A stretch of DNA of 64,000 nt from an uncultured Bacteroidales bacterium (GCA_937995875.1 CALKIW010000070.1:16333-80332), one strand, 5' to 3'; counted from the first letter of the stretch, positions 1-10,260 are shown. A program made the numbers and translations. The notes: a model not told the origin generated them from the sequence alone.

Positions 1-1
1 C

Positions 2-3000
2 GATACCAACGACTTTGAGGCCGCCAACATCGAATATATCGAGTTTTGGATGCTCGACCCCTTTATCAAAAGCAGCACTCAACCCAATGCTTCGGAATAC
101 GGAGGAGACTTCTATATCAACCTCGGCGAAGTATCGGAAGACATTCTTCACGACGGCAAGAAGTTCTCTGAGAGCGGTATGCCCGTAGACGGATCTGCCA
201 ATTTCAGCTACACGCAATGGGGAAAAATTCCCGTACAAAGCACGGTTACCTACGCCTTTGCCACGACAAACGGAAGCCGCAAGCTGCAAGACGTGGGTTA
301 TAACGGCCTGAACGACGGAGAGGAACAGCAGTTTGAAACCTACCAAGATTTTCTCAAACAGATACAAGGCAAGGTCAATGCAGCCGTGTGGGACTCCATT
401 TGGGCTGACCCGGCAAACGATAATTACCACTATTTCCGTGGCTCCGACCTCGACCGCATGGAAGCCTCCATCCTTCGACGATACAAGTATATCAACAATC
501 CGCAAGGCAACTCACCCGACAACGACAGCCGAACGGAGGGCTACGACACGTCGTATAAATCCACGCCAGATGCCGAAGACATCAACCAAGACTTTACACT
601 CAACGAATACGAAAAATACTATCAATATCACGTTTCGGTGCGCCCGGAAGACCTTGTTGTAGGCAAGAACTTCATTGTAGACAAGCGCGAGACCAACCGC
701 ACAGCCCGAAACGGAAAGTCGCCCAAGCTCACGTGGTATCTGTTCCGTATTCCCGTCAAAGAGTTTGAAAGTCGCAACGGCTCCATTTCCGACTTCAGCA
801 GCATCCGTTTCATGCGAATGTTCCTCACAAACTTCGAGCATCCTGTTGTGATGCGATTTGCAAGTCTGGACCTCGTGCGTGGCACATGGCGTATATATGA
901 GCAGAATCTCGACAACTCCGCATCGACCGGCTCCATGACTACCGCGTCGGTGAGCATCGAGGAAAACAACGAAAAAACGCCCGTGAACTACATCTTACCA
1001 CCGGGCATCAGCCGTGAACAAGACCCCACCCAGCCTCAACTCGTACAGGCCAACGAACAGGCACTCGACATCAACGTCAAAAACCTGTCGAGCGGAGAGT
1101 CGAAGGCTGTATATAAGAACACCACACACGACCTTCGTCAGTACAAACGGCTCCAAATGTTTGTCCATGCCAACGCCGACGAACAGAATGTAACCAACCT
1201 GCAAGATGGCCAGCTGGCCGTGTTCATACGTCTCGGCTCCGACTACAAAAGCAACTATTACGAATACGAAATCCCCCTGAAACTTACTCCTCCGGGCCGT
1301 TACGACCGTATGTCGCGTGCCGACTGCATTGCCGTTTGGCCGGAAGAAAACATGCTCGACGTGCCCCTTTCGATATTCACCGCCTTAAAAAAGGAGCGCA
1401 ACCAACAGAAAGGTCTTGGGCTGGCCTCCTACAATCGTCCCTACGAGGCCTACGACAGCGAACGCCCCCAAAATAAGATTACCGTGATGGGTAATCCGAC
1501 TTTAGGCGAGGTAAAAACCATGATTATCGGTGTCAGAAACCTTTCGGCCGACACCAAAAGCGGTGAGGTGTGGGTCAATGAACTGCGACTGAAAGAGTTT
1601 AACAATTCCGGAGGGTGGGCCGCCAACGGCAACCTGAACGTACAGATGTCCGATCTCGGCACCATGAACGTGCAGGGACGGTATATCTCTCAAGGCTTTG
1701 GCGGACTGGAAGAAGGGGTGAACAGCCGTTCGAAAGACGATCGGAGCAACTTCTCTTTCATGACAAACGTTGAACTGGGGAAGTTCTTCCCCGACAAGGC
1801 TAAAGTCTCAGCCCCATTGTATTACAGCGTAACCAAACAGGTGACATCCCCAAAATACAATCCCCTCGACACCGACATGGAGTTGAAAGACGCCTTGGAC
1901 GGTGCTCTAACACGCGCCGAGCGAGATTCCATTGAGCGCATTGCCGTGACGAAAACCATCAACACCAACTTCTCTCTATCCAACGTGAAAGTGGGCATCC
2001 AGACCAAACGCCACCCCATGCCCTACGATCCGGCCAACTTCTCCTTCTTCTACAGCCACAGTCACACCCATAGCCAAGGCGAAACGACCGTCTACGAAAA
2101 CGAAGACAACTGGCGGGGCGGCATGAACTACAACTGGACTCCGGTGTACAGAGCATGGGAGCCGTTCAAGAAAGTCAAGGGAAAGAGCAAGTGGCTCGAC
2201 TTTCCCAAGCGTATAGGTTTGAACTGGCTGCCACAAAACGTGAATTTCAACACGGAGATTACACGTTCCTACTACGAACTGCAAGAGCGCGACATGGAAG
2301 CCATGGAGAACGCCAACCTACCTTTGGTATTCGCCCAACAGTTCTTGTGGAATCGGGAATTCCAACTGCGTTGGGACTTTACGAAAAACCTTCACATGAA
2401 TTTCCAGAGTGCCACTCATGCCGAAATTGAAGAGCCTTATACTCCCGTCAACAAAGACCTTTATCCCACCCAATACGAGGCATGGAAAGACTCGGTACGG
2501 AGGAGCATCCGACAGTTTGGAACGCCCCTCGATTATCAGCAAAACTTTACGCTTTCATACCAACTTCCACTCAACCTGCTCCCCATATTCGACTGGGTGA
2601 ACAGCGACGCGACCTACAATGCCACCTATCATTGGCTCAGAGGTACCGACCTCGAAGACGGCACTTCTCTGGGCAACACCATACAAAACAACCGACAACT
2701 CAACATCAACGGCTCGTTCGATTTTGTGCGTCTCTACAATCACAGTCCGTTCCTGAAAAAGGCCAACGAGCGTTTCGACAAGACACCAAGTCGCACGGAA
2801 ATCAACAAGAAAAAACAAGACAGGGAAAAAGCCAGAGCCGAGAAAAAGAAACAACAGGAGGCCGAAGCCAAAGCGCGCGAGCAGGCTATTGCCGATGGCA
2901 AAGACCCGGACGAAGCCGTTAAACAACTACGCGAAAACAACAGAAAGACTGCGGAGAAGCAATCTTCCCTCCCCAAGAACAAGCGCTCGTTTGAACAAGA

Positions 3001-4699
3001 GATAACGCTGAAGCCCGACACCACCATCGAGGTGAGTCACGGCAAAAAGACCAAACGCCTCATCGTATCTGCGAAAACAGAGGACGGCAAGCGCCTGAAA
3101 ATAAAATTCAAGAAGTTGGACGCCAACAAAATACGCATCAAGAACAAGGTAGATTCGGCCACAAAGGTTAAAATCACCGTAACCCCGAAGCCTGCACTCG
3201 ACGACCAAAAATGGTATAAGACCGCCCAAGCCATCGCCCGCGTGGCGATGATGGTGCGCAAGGCCAGTATCTCCTATCGCAATCAATACTCCATGACGCT
3301 GCCGGGCTTCATGCCCAACATCGGCAATGCGTTTGGCCAGACCAACAACGCCAGAGCCAATGCCCTCGCTCCCGGTCTCGACTTCGCATTCGGACTGATT
3401 GGCGACAGCTACATAGAGAAAGCCCGCAGAAACGACTGGTTGCTCATCAACGACAGTATTGCCACGCCGGCAACAACCAACCTGACGGAAGACCTGCAAC
3501 TGCGCGCGACGCTCGAACCGGTGAAAAACCTGAAAATAGACCTCAATGCCAGCCGCACGATGACCACAGCTAAGAGCGTGCAGTATATGTATGTCGGCAA
3601 CCCGACCACCCAAACCGGCACCTTCTCCATGACCACCATATCGGTGAAATCAGCTTTTGAGGGTATGGGCGACGCCAAAAACGGATTCAGAAGCTCCACG
3701 TTTGAGAAGTTCTGCCATGCGCTCGACGGTTTCCGCCAACGCGTCGAGGCCCGTTATGCCGGCACCATCTATCCACAGGGCACCAGTCTGGCCGGTGAAA
3801 CATTCGACGCGGCCAATGGCGGGGTGAACGCCTACAGTGCCGACGTGATGATTCCGACATTCCTGAATACCTATACCAGCATGGGCGGAAGCGGATTTGA
3901 TATATTCCCCGCCCTCAAAAAACTGCTGCCCAACTGGACCATCCATTACAGCGGCCTCAGCAAACTGCCTTGGTTTAGGGACATGTTTAAGAGCATCAAT
4001 ATCAACCATAGCTACAAGAGCATCTTTGCCATAGGTTCCTATCAGAGCTACTCCACCTTCATGGAACTGATGGGGCCGGGCATGGGATTCATTGCCGACG
4101 CAACAAGCGGTGCTCCCATTCCCAACTCGATGTACAATATTTCTTCGGCCAGCATCAACGAATCTTTCTCGCCGCTATTGGGCATTGACGTGACCCTGCA
4201 AAACAACCTCACCGCCAAGTTAGAGTATCGCCAGAGCAGGGTGCTCACCCTCTCCATGACGAGTATTCAGATGAACGAGGCCGTAAGCAAAGACTGGGTG
4301 ATGGGCTTCGGCTACAAACTCAACAACTTCAACCTCTTCGGACGACGGAGCAGACGAGTGGTGAGGAGCAGCAACAAAAAACAAAACGACAACAATCAGA
4401 ACAATAATTCCAGGAACAATGCACGCGGAGGGGTGAACCACAGCCTGAATCTCCGCCTCGACCTGTCGTATCGAAAACAAGCCAGCATCACTCGCGACAT
4501 TGCCACAATCACATCGTCGGCAAGCAGTGGAAACACGGCTTTCAAGCTCTCCTTTATGGCCGACTACACGCTGTCCAAGCTCATGTCGGTCAGCTTCTAT
4601 CTCGACAGACAGACAAACACTCCCCTATTGAGCAGCAGCAGCTATCCAACGACTACACAGGACTTTGGTCTCAGTTTGAAATTCTCACTGACACGCTGA
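2..4699 (+). CDS. sprA: Cell-surface protein SprA (type 9 secretion translocon), 5' truncated by window edge
   Basis: SprA is the very large outer-membrane beta-barrel that forms the translocation pore of the Bacteroidota type 9 secretion system. The reading frame is open from the first bases, with SprA-like residues NIEYIEFWMLDPF upstream of and across the first ATG (position 50), so that ATG is internal. About 1,565 codons are present. Known SprA proteins are around 2,400 residues, so this is roughly the C-terminal two thirds. The sequence is rich in aromatic/polar alternation typical of beta strands and ends in LKFSLTR, as expected for a barrel. Around positions 2800-2945 lies a Lys/Glu/Ala-rich segment, probably a helical charged insertion, followed by a Lys-rich stretch to about 3180. 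The family call is firm; the insertion's role is unknown. Confidence 0.93.
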   Translation, partial: DTNDFEAANIEYIEFWMLDPFIKSSTQPNASEYGGDFYINLGEVSEDILHDGKKFSESGMPVDGSANFSYTQWGKIPVQSTVTYAFATTNGSRKLQDVGYNGLNDGEEQQFETYQDFLKQIQGKVNAAVWDSIWADPANDNYHYFRGSDLDRMEASILRRYKYINNPQGNSPDNDSRTEGYDTSYKSTPDAEDINQDFTLNEYEKYYQYHVSVRPEDLVVGKNFIVDKRETNRTARNGKSPKLTWYLFRIPVKEFESRNGSISDFSSIRFMRMFLTNFEHPVVMRFASLDLVRGTWRIYEQNLDNSASTGSMTTASVSIEENNEKTPVNYILPPGISREQDPTQPQLVQANEQALDINVKNLSSGESKAVYKNTTHDLRQYKRLQMFVHANADEQNVTNLQDGQLAVFIRLGSDYKSNYYEYEIPLKLTPPGRYDRMSRADCIAVWPEENMLDVPLSIFTALKKERNQQKGLGLASYNRPYEAYDSERPQNKITVMGNPTLGEVKTMIIGVRNLSADTKSGEVWVNELRLKEFNNSGGWAANGNLNVQMSDLGTMNVQGRYISQGFGGLEEGVNSRSKDDRSNFSFMTNVELGKFFPDKAKVSAPLYYSVTKQVTSPKYNPLDTDMELKDALDGALTRAERDSIERIAVTKTINTNFSLSNVKVGIQTKRHPMPYDPANFSFFYSHSHTHSQGETTVYENEDNWRGGMNYNWTPVYRAWEPFKKVKGKSKWLDFPKRIGLNWLPQNVNFNTEITRSYYELQERDMEAMENANLPLVFAQQFLWNREFQLRWDFTKNLHMNFQSATHAEIEEPYTPVNKDLYPTQYEAWKDSVRRSIRQFGTPLDYQQNFTLSYQLPLNLLPIFDWVNSDATYNATYHWLRGTDLEDGTSLGNTIQNNRQLNINGSFDFVRLYNHSPFLKKANERFDKTPSRTEINKKKQDREKARAEKKKQQEAEAKAREQAIADGKDPDEAVKQLRENNRKTAEKQSSLPKNKRSFEQEITLKPDTTIEVSHGKKTKRLIVSAKTEDGKRLKIKFKKLDANKIRIKNKVDSATKVKITVTPKPALDDQKWYKTAQAIARVAMMVRKASISYRNQYSMTLPGFMPNIGNAFGQTNNARANALAPGLDFAFGLIGDSYIEKARRNDWLLINDSIATPATTNLTEDLQLRATLEPVKNLKIDLNASRTMTTAKSVQYMYVGNPTTQTGTFSMTTISVKSAFEGMGDAKNGFRSSTFEKFCHALDGFRQRVEARYAGTIYPQGTSLAGETFDAANGGVNAYSADVMIPTFLNTYTSMGGSGFDIFPALKKLLPNWTIHYSGLSKLPWFRDMFKSININHSYKSIFAIGSYQSYSTFMELMGPGMGFIADATSGAPIPNSMYNISSASINESFSPLLGIDVTLQNNLTAKLEYRQSRVLTLSMTSIQMNEAVSKDWVMGFGYKLNNFNLFGRRSRRVVRSSNKKQNDNNQNNNSRNNARGGVNHSLNLRLDLSYRKQASITRDIATITSSASSGNTAFKLSFMADYTLSKLMSVSFYLDRQTNTPLLSSSSYPTTTQDFGLSLKFSLTR

Positions 4700-4974
4700 T
4701 TGCGCCACACCTCTTGCCCAACCCCACAATATTCCTTACACCTCAACGCATGGGAGCCTGCGTTGCGTGCCCGGCACATCATCGCTATGCTCAACCATCC
4801 CACAACACGTGCCATCAGCCCATCGGTGGCTTCCACAGGCTGTTCCCTTATGTCTTTTTGGGTTTTTCGGGGCGTAGCAAGTCTTCTCCTCACGCATCAC
4901 GAAAAACCAACTAATTCGATGCAACTTTTCAACAAACACGGTCATCATCTCCACCGTTGATGTAAAATTTTCTT
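4700..4974. other. Intergenic 3' flank of sprA, no gene seen
   Basis: This stretch follows the sprA stop codon and precedes the first dispersed element. It holds a weak hairpin (CAACGCA near 4742 pairing with TGCGTTG near 4759) without a clear T tract, so a terminator is possible but not convincing. Short open frames here show no protein-like composition. Confidence 0.4.
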
Positions 4975-5380
4975 CACCATAAAACAGTGCTTTCATTTTT
5001 CTGTTCCAGGTTATCCTGCCTGCTTTTTCCGGGCCAAATCATCATTTCAGCCGGAGTTGCATCCCCGAAACCGACTCATTCAACTTTGGAAGTGTTGCGG
5101 TTAATATCCAACGGCGTGGCGGTCGCTATCTAACGGCTATACCGATAAGCCCGAACGGGATTGCGACTAAAGCCTAACCGCACCGCGACTAAGCCTTAAC
5201 CGCGCAGAGCATCATCATCCATCTTTTATAAAAGAAATACAAACCTTACTTCCCTCTTGATTATCAGCAGGTTGCACAACCGTGCTAAATTTTGAAGAAT
5301 TCAGACCGACAGGCTTTCTGTTTTCAAATAAGAGAAAACTGAGAGGGTGTTTGTCAATATTTTTAGAAGCCTTATGCAAG
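4975..5380 (+). repeat. Dispersed mosaic element, copy A (22-bp unit core)
   Basis: The core at about 5096-5205 holds five 22-bp units; the clearest reads GCGACTAAGCCTTAACCGCG. The right module (about 5255-5380) shares AGGCTTTCTGTTTT and a following TTTGT...TTTTTAG pattern with copy D, and GAGGGTGTTTGT with copy C. The left module is poorly conserved. The two leftmost core units look like the reverse complement of the last unit in the other copies, so the core may be partly inverted. Ends are approximate. It lies between sprA and the promoter of the next gene. No coding potential was seen. Confidence 0.7.
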
Positions 5381-5524
5381 CTCGAAAGCGTCTACTCCTG
5401 ATGCAAGCATCCATGTTGTTCGCCTGTTAAGCTAACAAGCATCCTTAGTATCAGGCATTTAAATCATAAGGTCGAGTTTAAGATTATTTTGACAATTAAA
5501 GGCATTGTTTTCATTTTTTTTCGG

Positions 5525-5532
5525 TAAGTTTG
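5525..5532 (+). promoter_or_regulatory. Bacteroidota -7 box (TAAGTTTG) for the TPR gene
   Basis: TAAGTTTG fits the Bacteroidota TAnnTTTG box, with a TTG at 5505-5507 at suitable -33 spacing. It ends only 10 bases before the ATG at 5543, so the transcript would have a leader of a few bases at most. Confidence 0.6.
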
Positions 5533-5542
5533 CAAATAGACA

Positions 5543-7261
5543 ATGCCAGATGTTATCATCATAGTAGCGATATGGGCCATCATGTTTATCGTGGCCTTTG
5601 TGTTCATCCCGTTGTGGCGACGACACCACGATGCGGAGAGCAGCCTCTATGCACGTACACAGGAAGACAACAAGCTCAGCGTGAGCAATGCCCTGAAAAA
5701 ACTGAACTGCACACCCAAATGGGAGCGCAACCATGATGACCTCATTGTCCGCTACAATTATCAAAGCGGCCATTTCAACATTCGCTTGGAGAAAAACTCC
5801 CCCTATGTACGACTGACATATCTGTTTTTCTTTGACACGGAACTTGACAACATTGAATTGGTACGCAACGTGTGCAACCAATGCAACCTCAACACCGAAA
5901 CTTGTAGAATAGTCTACTCCGTGAACGCAGACAAGGGTACGGTAGACACTCACATTGTGAATGCCCTGTTGCTGAACGACAGCAACGCGGGAGAGGTGAT
6001 AGAACGGGCCATGCAAAACGTCTTCCGCTGGCAGCGCGTATTCGTGATGCGCTTCAAGGCATTCAAAGAAGCCGGCGACAAAGCCCCCAACCGCGATGCC
6101 GAGAAACGCGACGCGTCGTGGAAGCGCGAACTGTTTCTGCTCAGAGAACTGGAGATGATGCATCAGGAAGACGGACCGGAATGGCACAACAACGACCTGT
6201 CGCCTATTCAGCTGCGCCAACTGTTGGCTTCGGGCATGGGCCTTACTGACATTGTGCCGGACCAACTGACCATAACATGCGACGGGGAAACCGAAGTGCT
6301 GGATGACGCAGACGCCATTCTCGACTACAACGTGTCGAAGCCACTGATACGAGACAATAAATTCATACACCACTCGGCGATGGCTCTCCTTACCTATTAC
6401 GACCCACGCGACCCTGTGAAGCTACGACAGCTCACACTGTGTTTCGGGCAGGAAGAGCAGACCGACGACACCCTCTACTATCGCATAACAATGGCATTGG
6501 CACCCCTCTCGCTGAACAAAAACACAGAAGCTGACGAGATGCAGCGCCGAAAACTGATGAGCAGCGTGTTGTTGGGTCACGACCTCACCCCTGTCGAGAA
6601 ACGCCTGGCAGAGTTCAGATATGTGTGGAAAGAAGCAAGGGCCAAGTTGCGAAACGGACAACATGACGACCTCACAGACGAAGAACGAATACTGTGTAAC
6701 TTGCAAAACCCACAGCATGGACAGGTGTTGCTGCGCGGAAAGGCACTGTTCGAACAAAAGAGATTCTATGAGAGTGTGCTGATTTTGGAAAACGTGTTCT
6801 ATCTGCTGCAATCATCGTTCGGAAAGATGGAAACATCCGCACGCGAGGCGTTCATCGAGCTGTGCTATCTGATTGGCTCATGCTATGCCCATCTGAGCCA
6901 ATATTGCAAAGCCAGCTATTATCTCCAACTCACCCTGTCAGCCCATCGCATCACATATATGCAGGCGTTTGTGAATTGTCTGGTCAATGGCCATGATTTT
7001 CGAGCCATGCTCTTCATCGACTCTTTTCTGCAGGAGCTGCAGCCCATAGTGAGTGGGGAGCGGCTGGAGGAGGCCTCCGGCGAGATGTATGAATTCTTCG
7101 CGTTTATAGGATTTCTGAAACGCCGAAAAGCCTTTTTACTGGTAAGGGCGGAGCGTTATGGCGAAGCAGAACAGATACTGAAACAACTGCTTGACGACCC
7201 GGCCAACAGTGACTACGCACTGAAAGAACTGGCCTATATTCAGAAGAAGAAACAGAAATAA
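5543..7261 (+). CDS. Membrane-anchored protein with YbjN-like N-terminal region and C-terminal TPR-like repeats
   Basis: This 572-residue protein starts with one strong hydrophobic segment (about residues 4-25, IIIVAIWAIMFIVAFVFIPLW), then a mainly cytoplasmic body. Residues about 50-150 have alternating short strands and helices that remind me of the YbjN/sensory-transduction-regulator fold; this is a weak inference. Residues about 370-570 contain helical pairs typical of tetratricopeptide repeats (for example GKALFEQKRFYESVLILENV). TPR domains usually bind other proteins, so a scaffolding or chaperone role is plausible. I do not recognise a named family. The start is supported by the promoter box just upstream. 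cls follows 93 bases downstream on the same strand. Confidence 0.8.
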   Translation: MPDVIIIVAIWAIMFIVAFVFIPLWRRHHDAESSLYARTQEDNKLSVSNALKKLNCTPKWERNHDDLIVRYNYQSGHFNIRLEKNSPYVRLTYLFFFDTELDNIELVRNVCNQCNLNTETCRIVYSVNADKGTVDTHIVNALLLNDSNAGEVIERAMQNVFRWQRVFVMRFKAFKEAGDKAPNRDAEKRDASWKRELFLLRELEMMHQEDGPEWHNNDLSPIQLRQLLASGMGLTDIVPDQLTITCDGETEVLDDADAILDYNVSKPLIRDNKFIHHSAMALLTYYDPRDPVKLRQLTLCFGQEEQTDDTLYYRITMALAPLSLNKNTEADEMQRRKLMSSVLLGHDLTPVEKRLAEFRYVWKEARAKLRNGQHDDLTDEERILCNLQNPQHGQVLLRGKALFEQKRFYESVLILENVFYLLQSSFGKMETSAREAFIELCYLIGSCYAHLSQYCKASYYLQLTLSAHRITYMQAFVNCLVNGHDFRAMLFIDSFLQELQPIVSGERLEEASGEMYEFFAFIGFLKRRKAFLLVRAERYGEAEQILKQLLDDPANSDYALKELAYIQKKKQK

Positions 7262-7354
7262 GATGCCCTGCCGGCGGCAACAGCCCATTCTGAAGCCTCG
7301 CCGGCGGAGGATTGCACTGTATTTACTGAGATGTAAAGAGAAAGGTTTGAAAAC

Positions 7355-8779
7355 ATGACATACCTGCATTGGATTTGGGGAGTCGTCTATGGCCTGATTG
7401 TCATAGGCGTGATGATAAGGGTGCTGCTCGACAATCGGCAACCTGCAAAGACAATGGCGTGGATATTGGTGTTGTGGTTTCTACCTTTATTGGGGCTTGT
7501 GCTCTATATCTTCTTCGGACAAAACACCAGAAAAGAAAAGCTCATCAGTCAGGGCTCACTCGACCAACTGACCAAGCGGGCAATGACAGAGTTCGTGGAA
7601 CAGCGCGAACTCCGGCTGCCAAAGTCGCATCAACCGTTGATGCAGCTTTTCAAAAACCAGAATATGGCGTTGCCGTTCAAGAACAATGAGGTGGAGATTT
7701 TTACCGACGGTTATGAATTTTTTCCGGCACTTTTGCGCGAGATCGGTAAGGCAAAACACCATATACACATAGACATCTATATTTTTGCCGATGACGAATT
7801 GGGCTATCTGATTGCCGATGCGCTGATTGACAAGGCACGTGAGGGCGTGGAAGTGCGTGTGATCTATGATGATGTGGGGTGTTGGAACGTAAAAAGTGCC
7901 TTCTTTGAGCGTATGCGCGATGGCGGTATAGACGTGCACGCCTTTATGCCGGTGAAATTCCCGGCCTTCACTTCTAAGGTGAATTACCGCAACCACCGCA
8001 AGCTCATGATCATTGACGGTAAGGTGGGATTTATCGGCGGCATGAACATTGCCACCCGCTATGTCAAAGGCACCAAAAAACAAGAGTGGCGAGATACCAA
8101 TCTGATGGTGAGGGGTGGAGGCGTGTATGGCATTCAGCATGCCTTCTTGGTGGACTGGTATTTTGTTGACCGCACTCTGATTACCAACCGAGAATATTAT
8201 CCCGACCAAGATTGGCACATCTCCAACGACTGTCTGGCCCAAGTAGTGACGAGCAGTCCCATCTCTCCCTGGCCCGACATTATGCAGGGCTATGTGCGCA
8301 TACTCATCGAAGCCCGACGGTACGTCTATATGGAAAGTCCATATTTTTTGCCCTCCAAACCGGTGCTTTTTGCCATGCAAACGGCCGCGCTGACGGGGGT
8401 GGATGTAAGGTTGATGATACCCATGAAAGGCGATTCAAAGATTGTGCAATGGGCAAGCATCTCGTATATCATGGAAACCATAGAGGCCGGTGTGAAAGTG
8501 TATCTATACCAAGACGGGTTCAACCACTCGAAATTGCTGGTCAGCGACGACTGCATCTCTACCTGTGGCAGCACCAATATAGATGCACGGAGCTTTGAAC
8601 ACAACTTTGAATCGAATATATTTTTCTATGACAAGGGAATGGCACTGCGCATGAAAAAAATCTTCCTTGAAGACCAAAAACATTGCCTGCTGGTAGACGA
8701 GATGCTGAAAACTAAACAACATTCATTCCTGAAACGGTTGAGGGGGAGCATATTAAGAATCGTAAGCCCATTGATGTAA
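7355..8779 (+). CDS. cls: Cardiolipin synthase (phospholipase D family)
   Basis: The enzyme condenses two phosphatidylglycerol molecules into cardiolipin and glycerol at the inner membrane. The 474-residue protein has two N-terminal membrane segments (about residues 8-28 and 37-57; the PLDc_N region). Two HKD motifs follow: NHRKLMIIDG with the catalytic His near residue 214, and NHSKLLVSDD near residue 391. Each is followed by the usual Gly-Gly/Gly-Ser and Asn residues (FIGGMN, CGSTNIDARS). Length and order match bacterial Cls. It may be co-transcribed with the upstream TPR gene (93-base gap). The 3' end converges on rsmD. Confidence 0.93.
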   Translation: MTYLHWIWGVVYGLIVIGVMIRVLLDNRQPAKTMAWILVLWFLPLLGLVLYIFFGQNTRKEKLISQGSLDQLTKRAMTEFVEQRELRLPKSHQPLMQLFKNQNMALPFKNNEVEIFTDGYEFFPALLREIGKAKHHIHIDIYIFADDELGYLIADALIDKAREGVEVRVIYDDVGCWNVKSAFFERMRDGGIDVHAFMPVKFPAFTSKVNYRNHRKLMIIDGKVGFIGGMNIATRYVKGTKKQEWRDTNLMVRGGGVYGIQHAFLVDWYFVDRTLITNREYYPDQDWHISNDCLAQVVTSSPISPWPDIMQGYVRILIEARRYVYMESPYFLPSKPVLFAMQTAALTGVDVRLMIPMKGDSKIVQWASISYIMETIEAGVKVYLYQDGFNHSKLLVSDDCISTCGSTNIDARSFEHNFESNIFFYDKGMALRMKKIFLEDQKHCLLVDEMLKTKQHSFLKRLRGSILRIVSPLM

Positions 8780-8854
8780 CCACCTTCCCATACCTCCTTG
8801 ATAAGGCACAAAATCTTCCCCAACAGTTCGCAGGAGCAGTCAAGCCAAAGACTG

Positions 8855-9385
8855 TTACTTGAATATGCTGAAGTTTACGCTCCCGTAGCTGCGGTGCTCC
8901 ACAAAGTGTTCGTGGGTGGAAAAATCGTAATTCCGTCCATGTTCGAAAACGAAAACGCCTTCCTCTTTCAACAACGCATATTGAAACACAAGGTCGGGAA
9001 GCGTTGCCAACTGTTCCAAAGCATAGGGAGGGTCGGCAAAAATAAAGTCAAACTGCTTGTGACAAGACTTTAGAAAACGGAACACGTCGCCCTTGACAAG
9101 GAAGTTTTCCGTAACACCGAGCTTCTGCATACATTGACCAATGAAGCGCGCATGGTCTCGATCGACCTCAACACTCACCACAGACGCACACCCACGCGAC
9201 AGCAGTTCGAGCGATATGCTACCCGTCCCGGCAAACAAATCGAGCGCAGAGGCATCAGCAAAGTCAATGTATCGATTCATCACGTTGAATATATTTTCCT
9301 TTGCAAAGTCTGTTGTAGGACGTGCCTTGAACGTTCGGGGCACATCAAAATGGCGCCCCTTATACTTTCCTGTTATAATTCTCAT
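8855..9385 (-). CDS. rsmD: 16S rRNA (guanine(966)-N(2))-methyltransferase RsmD
   Basis: RsmD methylates G966 of 16S rRNA in the small subunit using S-adenosylmethionine. The 176-residue protein begins MRIITGKYKG, contains the SAM-binding motif DLFAGTG at residues 49-55 and the amino-methyltransferase motif DPPY at residues 118-121. Length is typical. It lies 52 bases downstream of a DUF3822 gene on the same strand, an arrangement common in Bacteroidota, so the two are probably co-transcribed. Confidence 0.94.
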   Translation of the reverse strand: MRIITGKYKGRHFDVPRTFKARPTTDFAKENIFNVMNRYIDFADASALDLFAGTGSISLELLSRGCASVVSVEVDRDHARFIGQCMQKLGVTENFLVKGDVFRFLKSCHKQFDFIFADPPYALEQLATLPDLVFQYALLKEEGVFVFEHGRNYDFSTHEHFVEHRSYGSVNFSIFK

Positions 9386-9437
9386 TGTCTCATTTACCTA
9401 AAAAATCCAACTACCGACGTTCTGCACTCATGTGTCA

Positions 9438-10232
9438 TCATCCCAGATAGAGCGTCAGCAGGTCCATCGTGACACCCTTGATATTTGTTATTGGTGCACG
9501 GTTGAAATCTGCGGAAGGATTGATGGCACTCGTTTTCCGGATATGGAGAAGCAGCTGTTCCATCAGCATCTCACGTTCAACAATGTCGCCGGAGAGATAA
9601 AGTTCGTCTTTCTGCTGGTCGAGTGCAAGCTCCTTCCACACGAAAAGGATGAAATAGAGTGCGTCCTTGCCATGCTTAACATCATATCGATTGCTGAAAA
9701 CGAAACGGTTGCGCTCAAAGCTGAACAGCTCCAACTGATGATCATGAAAGTGGGCAAACAGTTTCCGACGAATACCAATGAAGCTGCGCTGGTGCATATA
9801 TCGCCACACGGGAAGCATCAAGGCCGTGAACTTGACGTCCGAATAATGGTCTTCTACAACAAGTTTCAAATCCTTATTCACCGCAAACAATGCTACCGCT
9901 TTGAGGTCGGGCAGGACGTTGCTCATAACGACACATCCCTCCGTCTCAGGATAACTATGCCTATAAAGTGTTTCGCTGTCCTGCTCATGATATTCTTCGA
10001 TGGGAAGCAACAACACGGGGGCATTGACCAAAACACGTGCGCGGGTGGTGGGATGAAGCAACAATTCTTCCGTCTTGAAAGCTTCACGCAGATTGGCTGA
10101 TATAGACACGCCGCTCTTAATGGTATATGGGCTGAACGCCACTTGCTCTTCCAATCCCTTATCGGCTATTGCAAACGCTAAAGAGCCCTTGCTCACACGG
10201 ATTGTCATTCGGGGGGACTTGTTGTAATTCAT
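9438..10232 (-). CDS. DUF3822 family protein
   Basis: This 264-residue protein matches my recollection of DUF3822, a Bacteroidota family encoded next to rsmD and structurally related to actin-like/ASKHA ATPases; its function is not established. The N-terminus (RMTIRVSKGSLAFAIADKG) has the short-strand pattern seen in that family. The body is rich in Phe and His with no signal peptide or membrane segment. The chosen ATG lies inside an AATTATGAATT repeat tract (10226-10260), so translation might instead begin at Met9 (10208). The gap upstream holds a 22-bp tandem array rather than a recognisable promoter. Confidence 0.8.
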   Translation of the reverse strand: MNYNKSPRMTIRVSKGSLAFAIADKGLEEQVAFSPYTIKSGVSISANLREAFKTEELLLHPTTRARVLVNAPVLLLPIEEYHEQDSETLYRHSYPETEGCVVMSNVLPDLKAVALFAVNKDLKLVVEDHYSDVKFTALMLPVWRYMHQRSFIGIRRKLFAHFHDHQLELFSFERNRFVFSNRYDVKHGKDALYFILFVWKELALDQQKDELYLSGDIVEREMLMEQLLLHIRKTSAINPSADFNRAPITNIKGVTMDLLTLYLG

Positions 10233-10260
10233 AATTCAAAATTCATAATTCATAATTGGC
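10226..10260. repeat. AATTCATAATT-type short repeat tract
   Basis: A run of AATTCAT/AATTCAA units overlaps the start codon of the DUF3822 gene. It is the same sequence type as the arms of the inverted-repeat element at 61395-61542, but here only one arm is present. Confidence 0.6.

Noticed and set aside
4975..5380. Insertion sequence or integrative element
   Set aside because: None of the five copies has an ORF, clear terminal inverted repeats or target duplications visible by eye.
5459..6373. Minus-strand frame opposite the TPR gene and running into its promoter
   Set aside because: Val/Cys/His-rich antisense composition; its last codons overlap an evident promoter on the other strand.
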